From contig JAAGOF010000252.1 of NCBI GenBank assembly GCA_010645155.1, positions 220,662 through 284,661 on the forward strand: a stretch of 64,000 bases of DNA. Direction: 5' to 3'. This DNA comes from Tigriopus japonicus (taxonomy: Eukaryota > Arthropoda > Copepoda > Harpacticoida > Harpacticidae). Below, piece by piece: positions 34,985-46,520 of the stretch; position 1 is the first letter of the stretch, and every line of letters starts with the position of its first letter. Under the pieces are notes generated by a model that did not search any database, had not been told where the DNA came from, and saw only the letters and a list, made by a program, of their open reading frames with translations. Both the position numbers and the translations under genes were made by a program.

Positions 34985-35120
34985 TTTTAATAATAATAAT
35001 TTTTATTGCGTGTTTCATTACACATTGGATATTTTTATAGAGTCAATGACACGTAATTTCGCAGATATCAAACAATAGAATGAATGCGTAGGGGGCCCAT
35101 TTTGGGTTCAAGTTCTTGGG
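34985..35120 (-). mobile_element. SINE tail-only copy (5'-truncated)
   Basis: Read on the minus strand this matches the tail of the SINE at 35.74-35.99 kb: GAACCCAAAATGGGCCCCC, then a divergent middle, then the CAATGTGTAATGAAACACGC / CAATAAAAATTATTATTATT end. The tRNA head is missing. Confidence 0.6.
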
Positions 35121-35449
35121 TTCTTTGGGTTCAACTTTTAAAACCGAGATGTCCCACATCGAAATTTATCCTTTTTTCTCCCGTAATATTCCCGTTTCTC
35201 ATTGAATTATTTCAAAAACCTTCATGATTTCAGTGAATCTTTTGAAGTTTTGGTAAAAGATCTGATCTTTACAAAAACTATTGTTAAAATCTCCCTTATT
35301 TGCAATTTTTTAAGACACTTTTTGAGAGGAGTAGTCAAACTAAATTGGTAAAATATTCTGCGTGGGAAGTAAATAATTGGTCAGCGTATATCTAACGTAC
35401 ATATCAACGTAAAACGGCATTGCATTCATTCCTCAAAACTGATTTCAAA

Positions 35450-35600
35450 TTAGTCTTCGTCGGGAATATGTAGAAGCTGAACCTCTAACAACATTTAAGG
35501 CAGGATTAGCCAAATTTTTAAATACTTTTCTTGATCAACCCACTATTCAAGGGTGGTGTAGATCTGCCAACAGTAACTCATTGGTAGATCAAATTTCATA
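35450..35600 (+). pseudogene. C-terminal remnant of a LINE reverse transcriptase
   Basis: An open frame ending at a TAA at about 35600 reads LRREYVEAEPLTTFKAGLAK and then FLNTFLDQPTIQGWCRSANS. This LP-LR ... FK..L..FL...PD.P...G pattern is typical of the extreme C-terminus of non-LTR retrotransposon ORF2 proteins. Nothing upstream continues the frame, so this is a 5'-truncated relic, the usual fate of LINE copies. The assignment rests on pattern memory. Confidence 0.5.
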
Positions 35601-35747
35601 AAAACATTAATTATAGAAAGTATATCAATGATTAACTTTCTTTACCGGGAATCCCATTCTTTGTAGCGGTAATAAAAAATCCACAACCCACCCAAAAAAA
35701 AATATTCAAGGGAAAGAAACACCGTGCCACGTCAACTGCGTCCCTAT

Positions 35748-35990
35748 TTGTTTTTTTATAATGTTTTTTATAATGTTTATTGCGAGAATTTTTCTCATTG
35801 GATATATATTTTATACAGGGTTTATACAATACTTGTATTGGAGTCATGGGGCCCATTCTGGGTTCTGTAGGCGCCGTTCGAGGCGGAATATCCACTAGAC
35901 AGATAGGGGGGTGGGAAGACCTGGGATCGAACCCATGAACCCGAGCATAGCTCGGTCGCGCGTTAGTCAACTGCGCTACACCATCTTCCC
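35748..35990 (-). mobile_element. tRNA-derived SINE, near full length (copy 2)
   Basis: On the minus strand it starts GGGAAGATGGTGTAGCGCAG, with A-box and B-box (GGTTCGATCCC), and TCTTCCC closes a perfect 7-bp acceptor stem with GGGAAGA. The tRNA-like head is followed by a body containing GAACCCAGAATGGGCCCC and an A/T-rich tail with repeated AACATTATAAAAA. The polymerase III promoter boxes look intact. Confidence 0.75.
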
Positions 35991-35999
35991 TTCAAAAAC

Positions 36000-37850
36000 T
36001 ATTTGAAACTTCATCACCACATTATGTTATATCCATTTTGTTGTTCAACGTCATGGAGATAAGACTTCCCATGGGTATTATTATGATAATTCCTTGAGTT
36101 GCAGAACTATTACATTCGTGAATCTTATTTGTTGAATGAAATGTCTTTCGAGATTGTCCAAATTGCTTGATATTTCATTGTCCCAAGCCCTTTTGAATCT
36201 CTTGATCTTTTTAAGAAATGAGGCGTCAAAATTTTGTTCACAGCTTTCGACCTATACAAATTCATTTAAACTCAACAGTGTTGCAGAGTGCGTTTGCTTT
36301 GGATTGTAAAAACCCAATGTGTTTTTCGAAACTTCGATATATCTGAACGGACCTAAAACTCTGGTTCTGAATACCTGGAAGAATAATTTGCCATCATAGA
36401 AATTAATCCGATTTAATCCATTAAGTTCACTCCTTATCATGTTTATCACGATTGGCAGGATGTGGCTATTTTGGTCGGTTATTTTGATATCACAACGAAA
36501 AAAAAACACTAAGTAATTCATCACAAAAAGTTTAATTCATTTCATTCAGACAAGAGACACTGTACGTTAATGCAGTTAATTCGACCAACACCAAAATCAT
36601 ATTTCATTGAATCATGGTGTTGCCATCTTTGAGCAGAGGTAAGGAAAGTCAGAAAAAAAATTAAACATTAACATTGAGAAAACTTCAAAATTCTATGGCG
36701 GAAATTGTAGTGTTCATTCTTATTCCTTTTGTTCCATAAGGTCTTCTAAAAATAGGGTATTATTTTATAAAATGGCTTCTCCATCTTTTTCAAATACTCG
36801 CGCTTGTAAATCAGTCATTAGAAACATCTTTCTACAAAACTTCGAATGCCATGCATCTTTTTCTTCACACTTGAATTCCATTTAAAATACACTCTAATAC
36901 TTTTCGTGACATTTCCAAGATCCTATTTCACCAACAATCTGTTGTAAAAAACATGCTGAATAAAACGTATGATAAAACAGACGTAGATTTTTCATGATGG
37001 AGGTGATTCGACAAAGGACCAAAAATGCTCTGAATGGATTCTGAAAGAACTGGAATTGTGTCTAAATGAAAACAAAAAAAAAAAACTCTATTTTAACTTT
37101 TAAGATGAGTGTTTGGAGTTAGAAGACGCTTAATTTGAACGTTTGTAACCTACGTGAAGTAAGTAAATGAAATAAACGTTATACACGAACCTTTCTGAAG
37201 CTCACAGAAATGTGTCTGTAAGTTCAATAAATGATTATTTACAAGCTGTCTTCAAGCATGTCGTCCAAAAATGTTTGAGGGTTGACCGAAAATATTGGTT
37301 AAAAAGAATGTAAATGCAAGTAAAACTTTGCGAGATTTTCTTGACAACCCGTATTCGTTGTAATAAACTAAGGTTATCCCATAATAAACAAAAGTCCAAA
37401 TCAAGCATGTCATTAAAAGATCATGTAAATCCACTGAAGTAGATCAAGGAATGCATCCATGAAATGCCTCCAAAGGGTTAAAAGTCAGGGTATTAACAAG
37501 ATCTCTTGAACACTCGACTTCTTTAGCCAAGCTCGATTCTTTCATATTTTCAACTCAAAGTTGACTGATTCTATAGCTACTTAATGCTTCTCAAAATCAG
37601 AATCTAGCCATTACTAGAGACAAATTCTGTTGAAATGTGTTTCAAACGCATCAGACGACATCCATATTCATGTAACCATGAAAAATCGTTGTCATTACCA
37701 TTTGTCTAAGGTGTGCACAGGATACGACCAATGTCATTGGCACAATAAATTGCTTGAAGGGATTGACAACGACTTGCTAGTAGGGTACGAGGATCGGCTT
37801 CTGTAAAATCAACCATTATTGGAAGTGTCGAGCCTGTTTACATGTAATGT
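36000..37850. other. No gene recognised
   Basis: AT-rich spacer. Short frames on the minus strand at 36252-36524 and 37252-37434 have no recognisable content. Confidence 0.4.
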
Positions 37851-37853
37851 GGA

Positions 37854-38286
37854 CAAGAAGCGCTGAATTTCTCTGGACCGGGAGGCTAATGAAAAAGCAT
37901 CATGATTTCCAGGAGGAAAAAATCAATTAAGTTCTTCTACAAATTTTACCTTGCTTATGTTGATTGCAAACCGTATTTTAATTTTCAGCTCAATCTAATG
38001 CTGTAGTCACAGCACCACTCTCTTAAAATTTAAGTGCAAATTCTACTGAGAATGAATAAGCTAGCCCTCTTCTGGTACTTGTTTTGACGAACAGGGCGCG
38101 CTCATTTTCTCCATTCTCTATACCATAACTGTTCACTCTGACCTTAGATTGAGTTGAAAATTGAAACAAGTTGTCTAGTAATTGCAAGCAAAGTCTCATA
38201 TACAGAAATTCGCAATCGAATTAATCCTGCTAGATAACTTATGTCTTATCCCGAGCCTCCCTTTCCAGAAATTTCAGTGCTTCTTG
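37854..38286. mobile_element. Fold-back MITE, older copy of the 45.27-45.72 kb family
   Basis: Both ends read CAAGAAGC inward (GCTTCTTG at the right end). Internal blocks shared with the 45.3 kb copy include GGGAGGCTA, ATTTTCAGCTCAAT and CTACTGAGAATGAATAAGCTAG. Divergence from that copy is substantial and the flanking 7-mers (ATGTGGA and TTATGGA) are no longer identical. Confidence 0.7.
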
Positions 38287-38299
38287 TTATGGAGAAGAT

Positions 38300-39050
38300 C
38301 GATCATTGGCTCTGTGATAGTAGTACGTACGTCGAAAAAAGGTAAATCCCGAATAGGAAATGTAGGCGCTCTTTTGATTCCCCTGACCACTAAACAGTCT
38401 GGATATTCAATGTGAATCTTTCTCGGCGTGTTTCCATTGAATTAAGTTAATTAAGAGCGTGCAAATCCAAAAACGCGAAATTGATTCGAGGAATAAAAGT
38501 CTTTGTTTTATTGAGTCAAAAATATCGGTGAATGAGAGAGAGGTGGATGCCCAAATCTCTAGATTGAGGCTGAGTGGAAAATAATGCAATTTGGATGAAC
38601 CATGTTTTCCCATTGATGAGAAGTAGCTTTAAAAGTTGGGAGTGGTAAACAATCGCTCTCATCCTTCAGGGTTCAGCTTTGGAATACTAAATTGAGAATG
38701 AGCCAGAGAGGCAAAAGGAACGTGAAAAAGAAAGGGAACCTCACTCTTGTCAATAGATTTAAGAGGATTGCCTCTCGCTTCAAAGCGAGGCCGTGAAGAT
38801 TACGAGATAATTCAATTTAGGCGTTGCCAGCCACTCTGACAGAAAATGGAGGATGAGGAGACCGAGATGCGATGGGCTTTTCTTCCACGATTTATTTCAA
38901 ACATCATTCTTCCCAAAGAGACATTGATCTGATTTGATACATAAATAAATAATAAAAATAATAATAGTCATAAATAAATCATTGTGCTGAATCATGATGG
39001 CCTCTTGACTTGACAAGGAACTTGAGCGTGCCCAAATCTGCAGGGAACCT
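38300..39050. other. No gene recognised: 3' flank of the cuticle protein gene
   Basis: Mostly AT-rich. It should contain the 3' UTR of the minus-strand cuticle gene down to the polyadenylation signal near 38891. Confidence 0.4.
38891..38896 (-). promoter_or_regulatory. Candidate polyadenylation signal of the cuticle protein gene
   Basis: AATAAA on the minus strand, about 157 bases after the stop codon of the cuticle gene. Confidence 0.45.
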
Positions 39051-39052
39051 AA

Positions 39053-41779
39053 CTAATAGTCTTCTTCATCGTCATCATAATATTCGTATTCTTCGTCGTC
39101 GTCATAGTAATAGTACTCATCGTCGTCGTTCTTATACTCGTATTCCTCATCCTCTTCATAATCCAAATTGGAATCCCCGTCTTCCTTTTCCTCCACTTTG
39201 ACATCCGGATCGGTTGTTTGGTCCGTCGAACTATTCACGGTCACACTCTCTGCAGGTCCGACTCCGTTGAGTTTGGACACGAACCCATACTTCTTCAACG
39301 GTTTCGAAGCCGGTAAATTTGTCCCAACAGAGCCATCAGATACACCTGCATCTACCCCATAGGAACTTGAAGGTGGTTTAGAAGAAGTAGATCCTTGATT
39401 ATTATCATTATTGTTTTTCGTAGGTGGAATAACGGCCTCGCCTTCGTAAGTGACCTCGGCATGGAATCCGGATTCGTCAGCAACGTACTTCACGGTTTGT
39501 CGACGTCCATCGGGTAAATCCACGTGATATGAGCCTTCAATATTCTCTCCGTCTCTTGATTCCTCATGGGCAAATTTTTGATCTTTATCGTTATCCACCT
39601 GGAAGCAAAATTGGAAGACAGAGAGATGGATACTCGAAGTCGTCGATCAAGATTGATCCAAAGGATCAGCCTTATTTACCTCGTATTTGTATTCGTATTT
39701 GGATTGCTCAGGGGGTATATTATACTCCCCATATTCGTAATCCTTTTCCTCGTATTCGTACTCGTAGTCTCCAGAGCCCTCGGTGGAGTTCTCGGCCGAA
39801 ACATCGATCTCTAATTTTGGGGTCAGTGTGGTGAGTTCCAAATTAGCCGAAGCGACCGTGGTGTCGGGAAATGACGGGAAATTGTTGGACTTATTCTTTC
39901 GATTTTTTCTCCTTCTGGTCTCTTTTGGCCTGGGCGTGTTTGCTTTAAGAATGGGTTGAAAGCCAAACGTTTTGGGCTTGCGCAATGAGTTTGACGAGGA
40001 ATCGGAGGGCGAGTTAGAATTGGAATTGGAATTGCCCAAGAAGGATTGGAAGAACGCGTTGTCCTCGAATTTGTTTTCATTCTTCTCATTGCCTTTGTTA
40101 TTGGTTGAGCCGTTCAGAGTTGGCACTTCACTTTGACTTTCTTCATCTTCTTTGTCTTCAATTTGTTCCTCCGCATTTGAACTACCAATGAGTTCAGGGT
40201 GTGACACCGAATTGGGCTTAGTGGAGCCAATATTGCCACCTCCATTCCCATTAGAGGTTTGGAAAGGCTTAGTAGACTCGGTTACACTGTATGGTACTTC
40301 CTCATTAGGCTTTTTGCTATTCTTCTGGGGTCCCTGGTTCTTTCGTTTTTTATTCTTCCTTCGACCTTTATTCCTTCTTCCCTTCTTTTTGCGTCTGCCT
40401 TCTCCTCGATTTCCATTTGAGACGCCTTGGGAGCCCCCACTTGTGCCACTGTTGCTTATTACAGGCGTGATGCTCAAGCCAGGTGGGGTGTATATTGTAA
40501 AAGTTCCATCATTGTTATTCTCTGACGGGTTTGACACTCCCTGGTCACCTTGGAAATTGCCTTGCCCACCTCGGTTGGACGAGTCTGGCAAAACTCCTGA
40601 GCTCTGTACCGGGAACGTTTGGAAGTGGTAGAAGTTTTGTTCCTGTTCTTCCTCTTGGAATGTAATGGGTGGTGGAGAACTCTGGCTAGGAGCCAACTGG
40701 TAATGAGGTTTTGGAGTGGAAAACTGAAAGTACGAATGGCTGCTGGAGCCGGAGTCGCCATGAGAATAAGAGATGGTGGAGGTGGGTGCACCACCAAAGT
40801 GTGACTTGGGTGTCGGGTTTGGACCATTATATTCCGGCTCAGGGACATATTGGGGCTTTGGGGACGGTGGAGGGCCATAATGAGGGGCTGGCGATGGGGG
40901 TGGGCCATAATGAGGTTCAGGGTGAGGCGTCGGAGTTGGACCATAGTTTTGAGGGTATTGATGTAATGGACGATCATACCCATGGGGATACGGTGTGGGA
41001 GTTACGTGATGATGCGAGACATAGTGATTGGGATCCGGGGTCACATACGACGCCCCAGGGTAATCAGATTGAGAGGGGAAAGAGTGCTGCGGAGGATGAT
41101 ATGGTGCGGTAAATTGCTTGAAAGGCCGATACGCCACCACAGGGGTCTTGACGACATACACTGTGCCTGAGGGATTGCCTTTCTTCTTCTTTCGTCGGTT
41201 ACGCTTCTGGCCAGGTCTTCGGCCTCGATTTTTCTTCCGACGTTTGCGTTTGGGCTTCTCATCGGAATCATCCTCGTCACTTTCATCTTCATCCGAGTCC
41301 TTGGAGCCCAAGACTAATTCAGAGTACGAGGGCGTCCTCTCGTTCTGAGTGGCTGGAACTGATTGAAACACCGTTTGAGGTGGTGGCGGTGGTGGGGGTG
41401 GATATGGCGGTGGCACGCCCAATTGAGGATAAACAGGTCGAGGAGGTCCTAGCCTTGTTTGTGCCGGGTACCCTCCCAAGGGAGGGACATGCAAGGGTGA
41501 TGCTCCTCGTCGGAACACGCGGGATTCCGTTTCGTCTTGCTTCTTCTCATGACCACCATTTTGTTGAATGACAAAGAACGAAGTACCATCCGGAATAACA
41601 GCCGGATCTGGAATTGCTGCCGATCCACCCCCTGACACAAATTTGACACCACGCCCATTTGATCTCCTTTGAGCCTCAGCAGAACCCATGCCCAAATTTG
41701 ATGCCAAGATTAGTAGAATGAACGTAGTACACCCCATGGCTTTGGTCCAACTTCCACTTCCACCTTGACCTTGATGCAT
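39053..41779 (-). CDS. Large Rebers-Riddiford chitin-binding cuticle protein with charge-segregated tails, 2 exons
   Basis: Exons 41779-39680 and 39598-39053 join in phase 0 to 881 residues. The signal peptide is probably MGCTTFILLILASNLGMGSAEA, from the second Met (41737). The chitin-binding R&R domain spans the junction: SKYEYKYE at about 693-700, then HEESRDGENIEGSYHVDLPD, RRQTVKYVADESGFHAEV and TYEGEA to about 756; it resembles the RR-2 subtype. Such proteins bind chitin in extracellular cuticle. Everything else is low complexity: Pro/Tyr/His repeats of the form PHYGPPPSP (about 240-330); three Lys/Arg-rich clusters (about 176-202, 465-490 and 640-655); a Ser/Asn/Gly-rich middle; and an Asp/Glu/Tyr-rich C-terminal 35 residues ending EEDY. 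Typical R&R proteins are 100-250 residues, so this one is unusually long. Confidence 0.94.
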
Positions 41780-41784
41780 AATGT

Positions 41785-43730
41785 TGAAAGTATCACGATC
41801 GAATCAATGCTTGTGAAACGGCATTGTTGAATTTGTCAGGTATATTTTGTCCACTGGCAAGGACAATTGAATCACAACTGAATGGCTATCATTGTGTTGG
41901 TCATAATTAGTGTTTGGCCGAGATCGTGTCCGTTCACATGGTCGTGTGTGTTGTTCGACCATCCATATGCAAAGAGGCGAGGGAAAACGCGACCAACGAA
42001 CCAACACCAAAAGACAACGAACACGTCGGAATACACATGGCTGGCTATTCAAAATTCATCGTTCGTGGAGGGCGGCAAAATATGGTCTGGTTTTCATTGT
42101 CCACCACTAAAATCGCTAAACGTGATGTGACGGGATATCAGATGATCAATATCGGATATTAAAGTGAGAGGGTATTTTGATGTGACACCTAACATATCTA
42201 CATCCTTATGGACGGATAGCTTCCAACACTAATTGGATTATGCTCGATGGTTCCTATGACTGATTTGCTCCAATATGAAAAAGAGTGGTGTACTTTTGAG
42301 ATGATGCATTGACCTGTTTACCAATGGCAAAATTCATGCGGTTCATGCGTTTTGCATGGAAAGCGAGGTTTCTGTGCTTGAAGCTTGAATGTGTACTATG
42401 TCATTCGAGTTAGCCTTTGGTTATCTTGTATTCATGAAACGCGATCGCAGAAACCAAATACGAATATCTACTGTTTCCAAGCGATCATTTTTCATGGCCT
42501 ATAGTGACTTATGCGGAAATGTAATATTGGAGATGAACTTCTAAATGACTACGTTGCTTTGATTTGAATTTCAGTAGAAATAGATATTTCAACAAAATGT
42601 TTCTAAAGTGTATACAATTGGCAGTTTTTCCTTAATCTCGAATTGTGATTTAACAACTTAAAATTTCATCCTCTTGACTTGTTTATTAACCCAAAAACCC
42701 TTTCAGAGATTATGAAGTTATCTCATTTGTCTGTTCGCGGTTTCCGGAGGCATAATGGGACCAAGACTAAAGAGCACTCACAATAAAACATAATTTGATG
42801 ATTAAATACTAACTCTTATGATTAATGCTGCTGCCGAAAATTCCTCGTAATCCTGGAACTAAATAGATTCAAAAAGGGCTTTTACGTTTATTTGGAACAA
42901 GAGGGTAATAATGTTGAGAATGTAGAGTAATTCATAACCTCGTTTATGGTTTCATAACCGCTCTTAGACACATACATAGTTAGGTGTCGGTAACTGGTAC
43001 TGCATATTTTATGACACACTGACAAGAAATGATTGTGTCGACTGTATTGTTTTCATAAAGGACAGGTGATGGGAGGACACCGTGTTAAATCGACCGTTTT
43101 TAAGCTCTCAAATAATCACGTAAACTCAATCAACCGCGAATCCTTGGTCTTAAACCCTAACAATGTCTTGGTTTGGTCAAAACCATAGTTGTACTTTAAG
43201 AACTCTTTTTGGTAGGAGAGAAGACAGACGATTCCGTCGTGCGTGACTTGTGTTCTAGAAAGAGGTGAGAAATAACTTTGGTTGGCTTAAAATATTCAAC
43301 GAGTTCCCAGCATAACGGCACCTTTCGGAACTCTTGCTCATCCCTTGTTCGTGTTGTACTCTAGTTTATTCGGATAAATGACTTTCCGTGGCTCTACATG
43401 GGAAATAGCCACTTCAGCTATGAACATGCTTTACTCACAAATACACTCAGACATGCCTTTTCCCCTTGAAATGCCAACAACCACTTCCATACCGCAATTT
43501 TGCCCAAGAACAGGGTGAACAATAATGTATTCGCTTGAATAGTTTACACAGGAAGGTACATAAACCTGCTTTGGAGTAGTCTTGAGTTTTTAGTGCAAAA
43601 GCCAGGATAGATATTCCCTCCTTTGAATTCATATTTGATCAAAAAAGGTTTATCAAATGATAAATATAATAAAGCAAATAACCGCTAGAATTATCGCTTT
43701 TTGGAAGGTAGGTGGACTTGAAAGTGCTTA
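41785..43730. other. No gene recognised: 5' flank of the cuticle gene and spacer
   Basis: The promoter of the cuticle gene should lie just above 41779, but I cannot point to a TATA box with confidence. Overlapping plus-strand frames near 41882-42162 look like chance. Confidence 0.4.
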
Positions 43731-43733
43731 GTG

Positions 43734-43888
43734 TAGGCCCCGGAAAATAATTATATTTTGCTGTGGAGTAGAAATCCCAGACGTTTTAATGCGTAGGGTC
43801 AGCTGATGGTTATCTTCAGCTGACCTTACTCCTCGAAACGTCTGGAATTTCTGCTCCACAGCAAAATAAGATTATTTTCTGGGGCCTA
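43734..43888. mobile_element. Hairpin MITE, about 151 bp plus TA flanks
   Basis: TAGGCCCCGGAAAATAAT at the left end is mirrored by ATTATTTTCTGGGGCCTA at the right end. The arms stay complementary almost to the centre, through TTTTGCTGTGGAG and CAGACGTTT to GTCAGCTGA at the tip. TA sits at both ends, suggesting a TA target site. The arms differ at only a few positions, so this is a relatively young copy. Confidence 0.85.
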
Positions 43889-43899
43889 GTGATTACTTC

Positions 43900-45255
43900 C
43901 TAACAGATGCACAAAAACCGTTTTGAAGATATCCAGCAATAAATTAAATAAATAGATTTATTTTTCATAAATGACCATTATCAGAAAAGTACAGGGCGGG
44001 CGGGTTAAGCATAGTGCAAATCTCTTAAAACTATCATAAATATTGCAATTTTCGATCGATTCTTTTCAAATTCATTATGAAAATCACGAAGTAACATTGA
44101 ATAGAAGTGGTTTTTGGACATTTTTGATAAACCTCTTGGTCATGAATGAAATCATTGGCACAGTTAGCCCAATCATTTCATTTTTCCTTTAAGGGCAGGA
44201 GGGCACTATTTTGGGTTGCAATGGACTGTTGAGTATCCCAGAGTGTATCATAGTTAAGAATTAGCCCAAAAACTATTCAAGTAGACCATAAATAGACATT
44301 GTTTATGTAGTAAATGGTTAATGTTTACAATTGGCCCCCCAACCATGTAGTTTGTTTGATTCACAGAACCGAAGTTAAATCATCTAATGAACTCTGATTG
44401 ATTCTGTTGAATCTAGCGTCAGAAAAAGTGACCGCTGATGTTCAAGATTGCAATTTCTTTTGGAAACCAGGACTCTGAGTAACTAACCTCTGAGGTGTTC
44501 TGGCGAATTATGTTAATAGGAGTATGAGTAACTTTCCTCAAATTATTTTAAGGAGTTTTCACCATATCATTGTTTGGTTACAGACGGTTTTTCGAGCGTC
44601 CCAAAATACGCAAAGCGCTAAATTTTGATTTTCCACGGTCCCACTACAATTTGTTATTGTTTCAATTTCATTCATGAGTGGACTCATCAAAATTACCAAT
44701 TGATTCCTATGATTACTTGTAATGATCACAACCGACAGTAATCATACCTAAACGGAATTGTTTCCCTTTTTATTCAATTCAAATGCCATCCATCACAAAC
44801 CATCACTACAAATCAAATTTGACAGTCTGACGCTTGCTTTTTTCTACAAACACCCTGTGTCTCATTGACATGGAAACCCAAAGAAAGAAGGCCTCCAGAC
44901 AATCAGAACTCAGCCAAGAATTGTACATGGTATACATGCTTTTGTCTCGAGAACAAGCCTCCTATCCTCCTTTCCCCAACATACACCCATAGCAAACGTA
45001 GCTCGACGCTCAAGGTGGAAGTGATCGTTTCACGAGACTCGTTGGAACATTGGTCCCTCACAAAAGGAAAAAGTGGAACAGGAGGCACAAGAAGAGGAAG
45101 CAACACACACTGTCTTTTGGCCAAAAAGGAACAGCAGAGAAAAAGAGAATAATAGGGTACCTGTTGATGCCCAAGAGCGAGTACGAGCAATGACGAGGAC
45201 CTCATCCCTGAAATCTAGGCCCAGCCTTTCAACCTTTCAAGGCTGGCGAAGGAGG
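43900..45255. other. No gene recognised
   Basis: AT-rich spacer with overlapping short frames on both strands at 44865-45205 that have no known match. Confidence 0.4.
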
Positions 45256-45265
45256 TTCATAGAGG

Positions 45266-45715
45266 CAAGAAGCACGGAAATCATGGAGTGGGAGGCTAAA
45301 AATGAGAATTATGATTTCCAGCAGAAAGGAACCATTTGCGTTCTTCTGCAAATGAGACCTGGCTTGCATTGAGAAGAGCACGTATTTCAAATTTCAGCCC
45401 AATCGAATGCCGGAGTGAAAAGTTATGCCTTCTCAAACTTATGTACTGAAAAGAGCAAAGAATGAATGAACTCGCCCTTTTGTGGTAAAAAGATTCCCAC
45501 TAAAGGGCTAGTTCATTCATTCTCAGTAGGATTTGCACTGAACTTTGAGTGAGCATAACTTTTGTCTCAGACGTTTGATTGAGCTGAAAATTGAAATACG
45601 TATTTTTGTCAACATATGCAAGGTCTCATTTGCAGAAGAACGTAATTGAATTGTTCTTACTAGCAATCATCATTCTCATTACTAGCCTCCCACTCCATGA
45701 TTCCAGTGCTTCTTG
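45266..45715. mobile_element. Fold-back MITE, 450 bp, 7-bp target-site duplication
   Basis: About 225-base arms face each other: AATCATGGAGTGGGAGGCTA near the left end and its complement near the right; GTTCTTCTGCAAATGAGACC at 45339-45358 and its complement at about 45630; GAATGAATGAACTCGCCCTT and AAGGGCTAGTTCATTCATTC at the tip. Ends are CAAGAAGCAC...GTGCTTCTTG. ATAGAGG flanks it on both sides (45259-45265 and 45716-45722). No coding capacity. Confidence 0.85.
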
Positions 45716-45839
45716 ATAGAGGCTAAAACAACGGGACGAGCTAAGGTGAAGTTGAAAATTCGGACTTCCAATTGAAACTATTCCCTCATAATTAAAAGAA
45801 TAGCATGTGAGATGGGTTTGTCTTAGTAAATCAGATGTC

Positions 45840-46520
45840 ACTCAACCTTGGGAGGTTCGAACCTCAAAGAGGTGAACCAGGGACAAGCGCTCGTTTTCGA
45901 GGTCGATGATGTCTCTCCCGCGTGGTCTGAACCTTTCCCTCTTCGTCTCTCTGGTTCCCTTTTTGATCCTCGTGTTTTCGTCTGGGTGTTGGGATGAAAT
46001 GTCCTCCGAACCAACCAAGATGCGCCTTGAACCACGTAGGTGAGAATCATGGTGGTCGTCTGTAGCCTTCTTGTTCTTCTTCTCTCTTCTAAAGGCCACC
46101 AAAAAGGGGGAACCCAAGGCAAATAGAACCTCATCCCATATACAAGAACACGGAAGGAGGTGTGTGTACATGGGAAGGGAGATGGAAAAGCTGCAGTGGA
46201 ACCAAGGTGGGTAGAGAGCGAACACCGACCTCGACGGCGGTGACTCCACAAGTAGTAGTCTAACCATTGAGACAAGTAGAAGGAGCCTTCTCCGCAGCCA
46301 AGGCCAGTAAACCAGAGAGGAACGACGAATGGAACGTCTATGGCGGCAAGACCACGGCGTCTTCGCCAATGGAACGACACAAACTCAAACCACTCGCAAG
46401 CCGTTCCCTTCTGTCCGAGGTTCAATGGCAATTGTGCACTAGCATGAACTTGAACTTGGCACAAGGACTCCGAACAAGAGGCCTTGAGACTGACAAGAAG
46501 GTGTAGTGATGATTGAATCC
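45840..46520. promoter_or_regulatory. GC-richer, CG-containing block upstream of Ras-GRF: candidate promoter or 5' UTR exon
   Basis: Compared with surrounding AT-rich DNA this stretch is visibly richer in G/C and in CG dinucleotides. It is open in two overlapping frames on the minus strand, one of 208 codons, and one on the plus strand; none resembles a protein. Its position 1.2-1.9 kb upstream of the Ras-GRF start would suit a promoter or 5' non-coding exon. This is inference from base composition alone. Confidence 0.25.

Noticed and set aside
39529..41571. Many plus-strand frames opposite the cuticle gene
   Set aside because: They are complements of the low-complexity Pro/Arg/Asp coding repeats of the minus-strand cuticle exon.
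41882..42162. Three overlapping plus-strand frames of about 80 codons
   Set aside because: All three forward frames are open over the same bases with no domain, so no one of them is favoured.
45838..46464. 208-codon open frame on the minus strand
   Set aside because: It overlaps another long minus-strand frame and a plus-strand frame, is Arg/Ser/Trp/Phe-rich with no domain, and is best explained by higher GC content lowering stop frequency.
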